A DNA stretch of 5,595 bases from an uncultured Prevotella sp. (lineage in GTDB: Bacteria; Bacteroidota; Bacteroidia; Bacteroidales; Bacteroidaceae). The stretch lies in contig UQQN01000128.1 in assembly GCA_900543155.1 (NCBI GenBank), forward strand, positions 1 through 5,595, given 5' to 3'. The notes beneath the pieces are model-generated. The model made no database searches, was not told where the DNA came from, and worked only from the letters and a program-made list of their open reading frames with translations. Each line of letters begins with the position of its first letter. Position 1 is the first letter of the stretch. Position numbers and translations under genes: made by a program. Shown piece after piece: positions 1 to 5,460 of this stretch.

Positions 1-6
1 ACCCTA

Positions 7-98
7 CCTAACGGGGTAACCCATTTAACCATGCTACTTATCGACATCAAAATCCCACAAAACCGTGCAGAAAAATATATGGATTTTGAACACCCTAC
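7..98 (-). repeat. Dispersed-type intergenic repeat, left copy (inverted relative to 5006-5099)
   Basis: This block is the reverse complement of 5006-5099, imperfect overall and roughly three-quarters or more identical by eye. Two exact blocks bound it: CCTAACGGGGTAACCCAT at 7-24 (partner 5082-5099) and a 20-bp block at 79-98 (partner 5006-5025). TGCAGAAAAA at 66-75 is also shared. ACCCTAC occurs at 92-98 and again at 1-7, so the sequence before the window may hold another unit or a flanking duplication. Short ATG-started reading frames inside are not conserved in frame between the copies, which argues for a non-coding repeat. Orientation is set arbitrarily with the 5006-5099 copy as plus. 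Confidence 0.8.
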
Positions 99-120
99 CT
101 TTTGGGGGAAATGTGGTACT

Positions 121-142
121 TTTTATGTTCTACAACATAAAA
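121..142. repeat. Perfect AT-rich hairpin
   Basis: TTTTATGTT (121-129) and AACATAAAA (134-142) form a perfect 9-bp stem around a 4-nt loop. No T-tract follows on either strand beyond the arm itself. It could be a weak bidirectional terminator for whatever lies upstream, or a protein-binding dyad. The sequence does not decide between these. Confidence 0.5.
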
Positions 143-148
143 TGCACT

Positions 149-205
149 ATTACCAAGTGAATGTGCAAATTACCGCGGTAAAATGTTAGTAAAATCGGTA
201 TTACC
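149..205. promoter_or_regulatory. Candidate operator cluster upstream of the secreted-protein promoter
   Basis: ATTACC occurs three times on the plus strand, at 149-154, 169-174 and 200-205. The second lies in a perfect 12-bp palindrome TTACCGCGGTAA (170-181), and the third in the dyad GGTAtTACC (197-205). The starts are 20 and 31 bp apart, close to two and three helical turns. The cluster ends about 20 bp before the inferred -33 box. It looks like a binding-site array for a regulator, but no regulator gene is in the window, so this is inference. Confidence 0.35.
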
Positions 206-225
206 ACAAAAAAACGCGCTTTTAA

Positions 226-256
226 TTGTCAGTTTTCATTTAAAGGAGCAATTTTG
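226..256 (+). promoter_or_regulatory. Bacteroidetes-type promoter for the secreted-protein gene
   Basis: TTG at 226-228 is followed after 20 nt by CAATTTTG at 249-256, one base off the Bacteroidetes -7 consensus TAnnTTTG. Transcription would start near 261-264. That leaves a leader of about 55 nt before the ATG at 318, and it excludes the more upstream in-frame ATG at 183, which lies before this promoter. Confidence 0.5.
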
Positions 257-317
257 CACTCGATTTTTAAGCCAACACATTCACATGAACGATAAAAAGA
301 CAAAAACAACAAACATT

Positions 318-2198
318 ATGACCAAAAAAATTACTGCATTGCTTACGATGCTGGTTTGCTTCGTGAGTCTTGCATGGTCACAACAAGTGGCCTCAACTCC
401 TACCACCGAACTTACTACGGGTTTCTATGTCATTAAAACCATGTCTAACAAGACAACTAATGGCGGTGCCTACGTGTATGGAGACACAAGCAACAAACAA
501 GTAAGAAGCACCAACAAGAGCGATGCTTTCCCCGCGCTCGAAGGAACTACTTTAACCGATAAAGATTCTTATATTTGGGAAGTTACCGCAAATGCCGATG
601 GTAGCATCCAAATTAAAAATAAGAGCTGTGGTTATTACTTTGGGGCGTTTGACCAAAATGGTTGGTCTTTGGGTAGTAATTCATGTACTATCAAGCAAAG
701 TTTTAACGTAAATAAAGCGAACAACTTATCAGCTCTCAAATACAGCAAAGACAATAATTGGTTCATACTGAAAGGTAGAGATATTGTAAAATATCAAACA
801 GGTTTCAATAAATACCAAAATATAACCATCTACGTTTGTGCTAACACCGACACCAAATTATCTTATTGGTATTACGATACCGAAGAAGATGCCCACGCTG
901 CAGAAAACACAGCTAAATTCCAATTCTACAAGGTGGAATATGATGTACCTATGCCTGTTTCTGTAACCTACAACTACCTCTTGGATGGCAACGTAAAGAA
1001 GAGTGTTACGATTGGCGGCATGACCAAGGGTGAATTCCCTGAACCTACAGAACTTCCTGCGTATGTCTCAGTAATGAAGCCCGAAGGCATTGTAACAGAT
1101 AAGGACAACAACCAAACATTTAACCTCACTTGCACTATCACCACTCCATTCCAAGTAAGCGATGATAGCAAAAAATATTACTACTATTTCCAAAATAGCA
1201 ACAACACTCAAACACGTCTCTTTGCTAATGGTGGAAGTTTAAAATTCCGCGAAGACGCTCAAGCTGAAAACTTGAACGATGTAAATGGTGACTTGTGGTA
1301 TGTAACAGGTAATCCGTTTGATGGCTTTAAATTCCACAATGTGGGAGCAAACAAAACTGCTACATCAAACCAAATTCTTAGTGACACAGGTTTACCACGA
1401 TGCAGATTAGCATTCTCAGGTACAGGAGGCAATGATATTTGGAAAATTTATAAATTCGATGATAATTCTTTCGGTTTATATCAATATTCAAATTGGGGTT
1501 TTGGTTCTGCTGCTGATTATGCATGGAATTACAACAACGAATATGTACAGTTTGATAAAATAGATCTTAACACTCTCCCCACAGATAAGAGCTACGCCTT
1601 CACCCTCACCCCCGCCACCATCACCCTTCCCCTCAACTACTCAGAAGCTGATGATGCACGCTTTGCCACTACTTGCTTGCCTTACGCCATAGAAGTAGCC
1701 AATGCTAAAGGCACTGTAGAAACCTTTGCTGGTAAATTGAATAGCGAAAAAACTGAACTCACCATGGTAAAGGTGAATGCCGTTCCTGCCAACCAAGGCA
1801 TCATCATCAAGGGTGCAAGCAGCGACGAAAGAGTTGTGCTCAATGTTATTGACGCAGCTGAAGCCATTGATAACGACTTGCAAGGTACTACCGAAGAACT
1901 TACTGACTTAACTGGTGTTTACTCATTTGGTCGTGCCAATGGTACTGGCTATGTAGGTTTCTTCCGCTCAACCAAGTCTACACTTGTGGCAAACCGCGCC
2001 TTCGTCAAAATTGATAACAGCGCAAGCCAGAGCATCGCGATGAACTTTAATGGCACAGTTAGCAGTATCGAAAGCGTTAACACAAACAACGCCACAATGA
2101 GCAATGCCCCCGTATACGACCTCACTGGTCGCCGCGTAATGAAGATGGTTAAGGGTAACCTTTACATCCAAAACGGCAAAAAGTTCATTGCACAATAA
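318..2198 (+). CDS. Secreted beta-rich protein with type IX-like C-terminal sorting tail
   Basis: This encodes a 626-aa exported protein of unknown specific function. Residues 1-21 form a signal peptide (MTKK, a hydrophobic core, then AWS|Q as a plausible signal peptidase I site). Residues about 33-205 and 286-420 look like two related all-beta modules: each begins with aromatic-rich GFYVIK or KYYYYFQ strands and contains an IWEV, LWYV or IWKIYKF strand, as in the trefoil- or ricin-like modules of Prevotella secreted proteins. Residues 213-275 are a beta linker with VTYNYLLDGN. Residues 430-580 contain ATTCLPYAIEV and VPANQGIIIKG, a pattern I recall from many Prevotella exported proteins. Residues 595-626 carry VYDLTGRRV and YIQNGKK, typical of T9SS type-A tails. 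The start at 318 fits the signal peptide and follows the promoter; ATG 285 is an alternative adding 11 residues, and ATG 183 precedes the promoter. No Shine-Dalgarno is visible. Carbohydrate or host-surface binding is only a guess. Confidence 0.9.
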   Translation: MTKKITALLTMLVCFVSLAWSQQVASTPTTELTTGFYVIKTMSNKTTNGGAYVYGDTSNKQVRSTNKSDAFPALEGTTLTDKDSYIWEVTANADGSIQIKNKSCGYYFGAFDQNGWSLGSNSCTIKQSFNVNKANNLSALKYSKDNNWFILKGRDIVKYQTGFNKYQNITIYVCANTDTKLSYWYYDTEEDAHAAENTAKFQFYKVEYDVPMPVSVTYNYLLDGNVKKSVTIGGMTKGEFPEPTELPAYVSVMKPEGIVTDKDNNQTFNLTCTITTPFQVSDDSKKYYYYFQNSNNTQTRLFANGGSLKFREDAQAENLNDVNGDLWYVTGNPFDGFKFHNVGANKTATSNQILSDTGLPRCRLAFSGTGGNDIWKIYKFDDNSFGLYQYSNWGFGSAADYAWNYNNEYVQFDKIDLNTLPTDKSYAFTLTPATITLPLNYSEADDARFATTCLPYAIEVANAKGTVETFAGKLNSEKTELTMVKVNAVPANQGIIIKGASSDERVVLNVIDAAEAIDNDLQGTTEELTDLTGVYSFGRANGTGYVGFFRSTKSTLVANRAFVKIDNSASQSIAMNFNGTVSSIESVNTNNATMSNAPVYDLTGRRVMKMVKGNLYIQNGKKFIAQ

Positions 2199-2233
2199 AA
2201 ACAACACACAACTATATTTAGACTCTCTATAAA

Positions 2234-2422
2234 ATGAAAAAGACATATATCTGCCCTGTGGCTACCACCATTGCATTCGACATGGAAAACGCCACTGCCG
2301 TAAATGTAAATGTGGGTAGTAAAGGCACAGGCATAACCATCATACAAAAAGACGACTGGAGCAATCAGCGCGAATGGAATTCTCCTATTTGGGGAGAAGA
2401 AGAAGACTTCAACGAAGATTAA
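2234..2422 (+). CDS. Small protein of unknown function, MKKTYIxP type
   Basis: This 62-aa protein starts 35 nt after the secreted-protein stop and lies before the shared terminator, so the two are probably co-transcribed. It opens with MKKTYICPVATTIAFDMENA, a pattern I recall from numerous short Bacteroidales hypothetical proteins (MKKxYxxP followed by a short amphipathic stretch). It then has a Gly/Ser/Thr-containing middle (VGSKGTGITII) and ends in a strongly acidic tail (GEEEDFNED). There is no convincing signal peptide or transmembrane segment and no Shine-Dalgarno; the start is preceded by CTATAAA. The function is unknown. The operon position suggests an accessory role for the secreted protein or an independent small peptide. 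The start, stop and composition support a real gene, but conservation could not be checked. Confidence 0.7.
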   Translation: MKKTYICPVATTIAFDMENATAVNVNVGSKGTGITIIQKDDWSNQREWNSPIWGEEEDFNED

Positions 2423-2471
2423 TCCTCACGCACACCCGTGCTACGCATTAAAAAGATAGCACACTAGTTAC

Positions 2472-2513
2472 GAAAGGAGTTTGACACACAAAATAGCGTG
2501 TCAAACTCCTTTC
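2472..2513 (+). terminator. Strong hairpin, probable terminator after the small-protein gene
   Basis: GAAAGGAGTTTGACAC (2472-2487) pairs perfectly over 16 bp with 2498-2513, leaving a 10-nt loop. It lies 49 nt after the small-protein stop. The downstream run is only ATATTGT, so the U-tract is poor. A weaker 6-bp hairpin (GTGCTA 2438-2443 with TAGCAC 2457-2462) precedes it. The 3' arm reaches into the expected -33 region of the ung promoter, so the dyad could also affect ung. Confidence 0.65.
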
Positions 2514-2538
2514 ATATTGTAAGAAAATCGTAATTTTG
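2510..2538 (+). promoter_or_regulatory. Promoter for the ung operon
   Basis: TAATTTTG at 2531-2538 matches the Bacteroidetes -7 consensus TAnnTTTG exactly. The -33 region is weak: TTTC at 2510-2513 sits at about the right spacing, overlapping the terminator arm. TTG at 2517-2519 is too close. Transcription would begin around 2542-2545, only a few bases before the ung ATG. Confidence 0.6.
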
Positions 2539-2545
2539 CGCCACA

Positions 2546-3208
2546 ATGAACGTAAAGATTGAACCTACTTGGGCAGAACACCTACAACAGGAGTTTGATG
2601 CCCCCTATTTTAAACAACTCACCGACTTTGTGCGCAACGAATATGCACAAGGCACGTGTTACCCTCCTGGCCACGAAATATTCAACGCCTTCAACCTTTG
2701 CCCGTTTCAACAAGTGAAGGTGGTAATTATTGGACAAGACCCTTATCACGGTCCTGGACAAGCCGAAGGCTTATGCTTTTCGGTGAAGGAGGGTGTACGC
2801 ATACCGCCCTCACTCGTCAATATCTTTAAAGAAATACACGATGACACAGGTCGCCCCATACCCACATCGGGTAGCTTACGTCGTTGGGCAGAACAAGGAG
2901 TTTTATTGCTAAATGCCACCCTTACGGTGCGCGAACACCAAGCGGCTTCGCACGCGAAACATGGATGGGAAACCTTTACTGATGCCGTGATACGTCACCT
3001 TAGCGATGAACGCGAACACATCGTGTTTATTCTTTGGGGAAGTTATGCACAAAAGAAAGGACAGGTTATTGACCGTCAAAAACATCTGGTGTTATGTTCG
3101 GCACACCCATCTCCCCTTTCGGCATACCACGGATTCTTTGGTAATCACCACTTTACGCTCTGCAACGATTATCTTATTCAACATGGTCAAACTCCCATTA
3201 ATTGGTAA
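2546..3208 (+). CDS. ung: Uracil-DNA glycosylase, family 1
   Basis: The enzyme removes uracil from DNA by cleaving the N-glycosidic bond, starting base-excision repair of deaminated cytosine and misincorporated dUMP. At 220 aa the protein is full length for the family. Visible motifs are GQDPYHGPGQAEGLCFS at residues 63-79, with D65 as the water-activating catalytic Asp, Y67 blocking thymine, and F78 stacking on uracil. LLNATLTV follows at 121-128, with N123 reading the uracil edge. The HPSPLSAYHGFFG segment (187-199) holds catalytic H187 and the minor-groove-inserting L191. These positions match E. coli Ung numbering almost exactly. The start at 2546 gives the expected N-terminus and lies 8 nt after a promoter -7 box, with no Shine-Dalgarno, so translation is probably near-leaderless. 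The next gene begins 24 nt after the stop, suggesting an operon. No key residue is missing. Confidence 0.98.
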   Translation: MNVKIEPTWAEHLQQEFDAPYFKQLTDFVRNEYAQGTCYPPGHEIFNAFNLCPFQQVKVVIIGQDPYHGPGQAEGLCFSVKEGVRIPPSLVNIFKEIHDDTGRPIPTSGSLRRWAEQGVLLLNATLTVREHQAASHAKHGWETFTDAVIRHLSDEREHIVFILWGSYAQKKGQVIDRQKHLVLCSAHPSPLSAYHGFFGNHHFTLCNDYLIQHGQTPINW

Positions 3209-3232
3209 CGACCTATAACACCTCGAAACAAA

Positions 3233-3826
3233 ATGGACAGAATTCCTCCAATCATACAAGTGGGCAACGTGATATTGTCGTCCGATATCTTCACCGAATA
3301 TTTTTGCTGTGACCTCGATGCCTGTAAAGGCGAGTGCTGTGTAGAAGGCGACAGCGGAGCACCTTTAACCATGGACGAAGTGGGCGAACTTGAAAGTGTG
3401 CTTGACGAGGTTTGGCCCGAACTGAGTGCCAGTGCGCAAGCCACTATTGACCATCAGGGCGTGGCATACACCGACTGTGAGGGAGATTTGGTTACAAGCA
3501 TTGTAAATGGCAAGGATTGTGTGTTTACGTGCTATAGCAACAATGGTTGCTGCTTTTGTGCCACCGATAAGGCTTATCGCGAAGGTCGCACGGCTTGGTG
3601 CAAGCCCATATCGTGTGCACTCTATCCCATTCGCGAAAAGCGCTTTAAGGATGGCACAAGCGGACTTCAATACCACCGTTGGAACATTTGTCGTCCTGCA
3701 GTAAAGAAGGGTCGCGAGCTGAACTTACGCATTTACCAATTTTTGAAAGATCCACTCACACGTCGCTTTGGCGAAGAATGGTATAACGAACTTTGTGAAG
3801 TTGCCAAACAATTAGGCATTGAATAA
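3233..3826 (+). CDS. Cysteine-rich DUF3109-family protein
   Basis: This 197-aa protein resembles the DUF3109 family, which is widespread in Bacteroidetes and of unknown function. It has 15 cysteines in clusters: C25-C26-x4-C31-x3-C35-C36 near the N-terminus, C96, C100, C106-C107-x-C109 in the middle, C123-x4-C128 in the WCKPISCALYPI motif, and C153 in the NICRP segment. The arrangement recalls the YkgJ-type CxxxC proteins thought to bind zinc or an Fe-S cluster, so metal binding is likely but not shown. There is no signal peptide, so it is probably cytoplasmic. It starts 24 nt after ung with no separate promoter visible and no Shine-Dalgarno, only CGAAACAAA before the ATG. The two genes are therefore probably co-transcribed. 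Whether the protein takes part in DNA repair is unknown. The family call is from memory of the motif pattern. Confidence 0.9.
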   Translation: MDRIPPIIQVGNVILSSDIFTEYFCCDLDACKGECCVEGDSGAPLTMDEVGELESVLDEVWPELSASAQATIDHQGVAYTDCEGDLVTSIVNGKDCVFTCYSNNGCCFCATDKAYREGRTAWCKPISCALYPIREKRFKDGTSGLQYHRWNICRPAVKKGRELNLRIYQFLKDPLTRRFGEEWYNELCEVAKQLGIE

Positions 3827-3884
3827 AAATCTGCCTTCGTTATGAATTTGTTCTAAATTTGCTCATTTGCCGTTCGAAGTCTAC

Positions 3885-3942
3885 TATTTTTCCGTTCGTT
3901 GCCGTTTGTTACCATTATAGAACGGCAACGAACGGAGAAATG
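3885..3942. terminator. Long hairpin between converging genes, probable bidirectional terminator
   Basis: CCGTTCGTTGCCGTT (3892-3906) pairs perfectly with AACGGCAACGAACGG (3921-3935) around a 14-nt loop. Allowing G-T pairs, the stem extends to 3885/3942. T-rich DNA lies before it and A-rich DNA after it on the plus strand, so the flanks pair rather than giving a free U-tract. It sits 58 nt after the DUF3109 stop, facing the truncated minus-strand gene. The left arm continues as two 10-bp near-repeats (CCGTTCGTTG, CCGTTTGTTA), and CCGTTCG recurs at 3870-3876. Confidence 0.6.
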
Positions 3943-4000
3943 AAGGTGTGTTAAAATGATGCATCCTCTTTTTCCTGACTTCATCAATGCGCCACCCAAA

Positions 4001-4351
4001 TTAAAATTGGTCTTTTGATAGGTCGAAAAATGACATGATAGTACGGCGCTTATCGGTTAGGAACAATGTTTTTGTGAAGAGCGCCCCATTCTCAAGCATC
4101 CGTATCTTTATTGTCATGTCGCTGCGTCCTTTGCGTGTGCCCCCGAAAGCATTTTTTTTGTTGACAACCAACACTTGATACAGCTGGATAACCTTTGTCC
4201 ACTTCATGCGCTGCTTCAGCAGAGTCTCAGCTTTAGAGTTTGTAGACTTGATGATTTTCTCAGACACTACGGTCTGACCATCGTTCTGTTTAAAAGTAAA
4301 GCTACCTACAGAGCCTTTGAGTTTGGAAAGAATTCCATTGAGTCTTGCCAT
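4001..4351 (-). pseudogene. C-terminally truncated DUF6266-like Bacteroidales protein (remnant or short gene)
   Basis: The minus-strand frame encodes 116 aa beginning MARLNGILSKLKGSVGSFTF, then GQTVVSEK, LLKQRMKW and KNAFGGTRKGRSD. I recall this order from Bacteroidales proteins of about 200 aa resembling DUF6266 (MARxxxGIL...GxVGxxxxxxxxGxxxVxxx, then a QxxR-containing helix). After GRSD the sequence departs from what I remember of the family. Only MLENGALFTKT is still reminiscent, and the frame stops early at the TAA at 4001-4003, so the C-terminal half is missing. An A8 run (T8 at 4152-4159 on the plus strand) lies in the codons before NAFGG and is slippage-prone. No Shine-Dalgarno is visible. 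The start at 4351 is fixed by the conserved MARLNGIL. Upstream lies the 11-bp tandem array. No promoter is clear, TAAATTTT near 4380-4387 (minus strand) being a weak candidate. Function unknown; it could be intact but short. Confidence 0.55.
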
Positions 4352-4459
4352 TGTAGTAAGAATTTAGAGATTAATAATAGTAAAATTTACCACCCTTGTT
4401 CCACCGAACCTTATTCGTTCGTCTTTCGCTCCATTCCGTATTGTTTTCCGCTTCGCAAT
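4352..4459. other. Non-coding leader region of the truncated minus-strand gene
   Basis: I see no gene in this stretch. On the plus strand, CCGTATTGTTTTCCG at 4436-4450 is a degenerate reverse-oriented unit of the neighbouring 11-bp array (compare CGGAAACGATACGG at 4494-4507), so the two could form a hairpin. Confidence 0.5.
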
Positions 4460-4558
4460 AGGAGGATGATAGGAGGATGATAGGAGAACGATACGGAAAC
4501 GATACGGGATTGATACGGAAACGATACGGAAACGATACGGAAACGATACGGAAAATAT
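4460..4558 (+). repeat. Array of nine 11-bp tandem repeats
   Basis: Nine contiguous 11-bp units span exactly 99 bp. Units 1-2 are AGGAGGATGAT, unit 3 AGGAGAACGAT, unit 4 ACGGAAACGAT, unit 5 ACGGGATTGAT, units 6-8 ACGGAAACGAT, and unit 9 ACGGAAAATAT. The gradient from AGGAGGATGAT to ACGGAAACGAT suggests growth by unit duplication with divergence at the left edge. Because 11 is not a multiple of 3, a minus-strand frame through it reads as an 11-residue repeat (SVSFPYRFRIV, SVSIPYRFRIV). This is a by-product rather than evidence for a gene. Confidence 0.92.
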
Positions 4559-5005
4559 ACCATCGGATTTGTTGGGCAGACAGCGATACTGTTTCATTGT
4601 TTATAATTTTTTAAGAGTTGATAAAAGTTATTTTGGGGACTTTCCTTTTAGATAACAGCCCTTATAATACATTGCAAAAACATTCGGCATATAAAGATTT
4701 TACTGCCGAATGCCGAACAAAATCAGGTGTATTGTTTGAAAAACATTTCGTTGCAACTACATGAGAATCAAGCAGAATCTAACGTAGAAAAAAAGTATTG
4801 AAATTAAATCCCTAAAGCCGAAAGTTGTGCCGAAAGTTATGCCGAATATGAAAATATGCCGAACATTAGGAATGGGACAGAAACGCACTTTTGCGCAATA
4901 CCCCTTCCAGTCAATGCAATTAGTGGCAGTGCTTCCGAAAAGATTTCATAGAAGATTGTAAAGTCTAAAAGTTTAGTAAGATATATATGTAAACTAATAA
5001 ACTTT
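4559..5005. other. AT-rich intergenic stretch without a convincing gene
   Basis: No frame here has a plausible start, composition and length together. A minus-strand frame covering 4837-5040 contains LPLIALTGRGIAQKCVSVPFL, which looks protein-like, but its upstream half runs through the dispersed repeat at 5006-5099. It may be a degenerate coding fragment. The main structure is the set of GCCGAA motifs annotated separately. Confidence 0.5.
4681..4863. repeat. Cluster of seven GCCGAA motifs
   Basis: GCCGAA occurs on the plus strand starting at 4705, 4712, 4817, 4829, 4841 and 4858, and in reverse (TTCGGC) at 4683-4688. The units at 4817 and 4829 form a 12-bp tandem (GCCGAAAGTTGT, GCCGAAAGTTAT), continued by GCCGAATATG. 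CATTCGGCA (4681-4689) and TGCCGAATG (4704-4712) form a perfect 9-bp stem with a 14-nt loop. The motif stands out against the AT-rich background. It may be a decayed tandem array or a set of binding sites. Confidence 0.6.
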
Positions 5006-5099
5006 GTAGGGTGTTCAAAATCCATGATTTTTTTCTGCATGGTTTTATCGGGTGTTTATTGTCGGTAAGTGGCATGTTATTATGGGTTACCCCGTTAGG
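5006..5099 (+). repeat. Dispersed-type intergenic repeat, right copy (inverted relative to 7-98)
   Basis: This is the inverted counterpart of 7-98. It shares the 20-bp block at its left edge (GTAGGGTGTTC... 5006-5025), TTTTTCTGCA (5030-5039) and an 18-bp block ending in CCCCGTTAGG (5082-5099). Similarity stops abruptly at 5006, which marks a likely element end. On the right it runs into GGGGTGAGAT. The ordinary housekeeping genes between the copies make terminal repeats of a single 5-kb transposon unlikely; two insertions of one repeat family fit better. Confidence 0.8.
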
Positions 5100-5107
5100 G
5101 GTGAGAT
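5084..5107 (+). repeat. Diverged direct copy of the 5180-5203 repeat end
   Basis: GGGTTACCCCGTTAGGGG plus TGAGAT matches 5180-5203 (GGGTCACCCTGTTATGGG plus TGAGAT) at 21 of 24 positions. Both contain a small dyad (ACCCC-GTTA-GGGGT here). The block overlaps the right end of the 5006-5099 repeat and so links the two repeat families. Confidence 0.7.
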
Positions 5108-5114
5108 AAGGTAG

Positions 5115-5155
5115 CCAGGTATGTGAAGGAAACTTGTTTCGCTTCACATGCCTGG
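5115..5155. repeat. Strong hairpin inside the repeat region
   Basis: CCAGGTATGTGAAG (5115-5128) pairs with CTTCACATGCCTGG (5142-5155) over 14 bp with a single T-G wobble. The loop contains GAAAC (5129-5133) and GTTTC (5136-5140), which could extend the stem past a bulge at 5141. No T-tract follows. It lies between the two GGGTNACCC repeat copies and is probably part of the same composite element. Confidence 0.7.
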
Positions 5156-5283
5156 TTCACGCGGACCATCACACCAAACGGGTCACCCTGTTATGGGTGA
5201 GATTGCACCTAGGCGAATAGCCGTTTTCATAGGACAAGAACCCCAAGTTCTATTTTTATGACGCAAGTTTTCTTTCGAAAAGC

Positions 5284-5329
5284 AGGCTTGCTTCGCAAGG
5301 AAAGTGTGCTCCGCACAAGGCAAGCCCGT
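5284..5329 (+). repeat. Inner arm, left copy, with cloverleaf-like substructure
   Basis: Within the arm, CTTGC-TTC-GCAAG (5287-5299) and TGTGC-TCC-GCACA (5305-5317) form two mini-hairpins with 3-nt loops. GGCTTGC (5285-5291) can instead pair with GCAAGCC (5320-5326), enclosing the second hairpin. The only mismatch with the right copy is at 5318. Confidence 0.8.
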
Positions 5330-5412
5330 AACTAATGTATAAGCTAATGAGATAGCCAATAAATATCCAAGATGGGTATTCATACGCCTTTTTCGTTAGC
5401 CATTCTTTAGAA

Positions 5413-5458
5413 ACGGGCTTGCCCTGTGCGGAGCACACTTTCCTTGCGAAGCAAGCCT
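5413..5458 (-). repeat. Inner arm, right copy, inverted
   Basis: Reverse complement of 5284-5329 with one mismatch (5424, opposite 5318). It keeps both mini-hairpins and the outer GGGCTTGCC/GGCAAGCCC-type stem. The near identity contrasts with the diverged DNA on either side, suggesting either recent duplication or selection on the folded structure. Confidence 0.8.
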
Positions 5459-5460
5459 AC

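Noticed and set aside
183..317. N-terminal extension of the secreted protein from ATG 183
   Set aside because: It would put 45 residues before a clean signal peptide, and it begins upstream of the inferred promoter at 226-256.
3006..3218. Overlapping plus-strand frame inside ung
   Set aside because: It is out-of-frame with a strongly conserved glycosylase containing the HPSPLSAYHGFFG motif, so it is a shadow of ung.
4460..4558. CRISPR array
   Set aside because: The units are 11 bp, contiguous and without spacers, and no cas gene is nearby.
4364..4597. 77-aa minus-strand frame with repeated FPYRFRIV segments
   Set aside because: The repeats are the automatic translation of the 11-bp tandem DNA array; no start signal or other gene-like feature supports it.
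4837..5040. 67-aa minus-strand frame containing LPLIALTGRGIAQKCVSVPFL
   Set aside because: It looks somewhat protein-like, but its start lies in the dispersed repeat and its end in the GCCGAA cluster. It is more likely a fragment or chance frame.
1..5099. A single 5-kb transposon bounded by the 7-98 and 5006-5099 inverted repeats
   Set aside because: The enclosed genes include ung and DUF3109, which are core-type genes, and no transposase or recombinase is present. Independent repeat insertions explain it better.
5256..5438. 60-aa minus-strand frame through the centre of the nested inverted repeat, with a membrane-like stretch (SWIFIGYLISLYISY)
   Set aside because: Both ends are made of the repeat arms rather than independent coding sequence, and no start signal is visible. 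The 83-bp centre could be a captured coding fragment, but this is not supportable as a gene.
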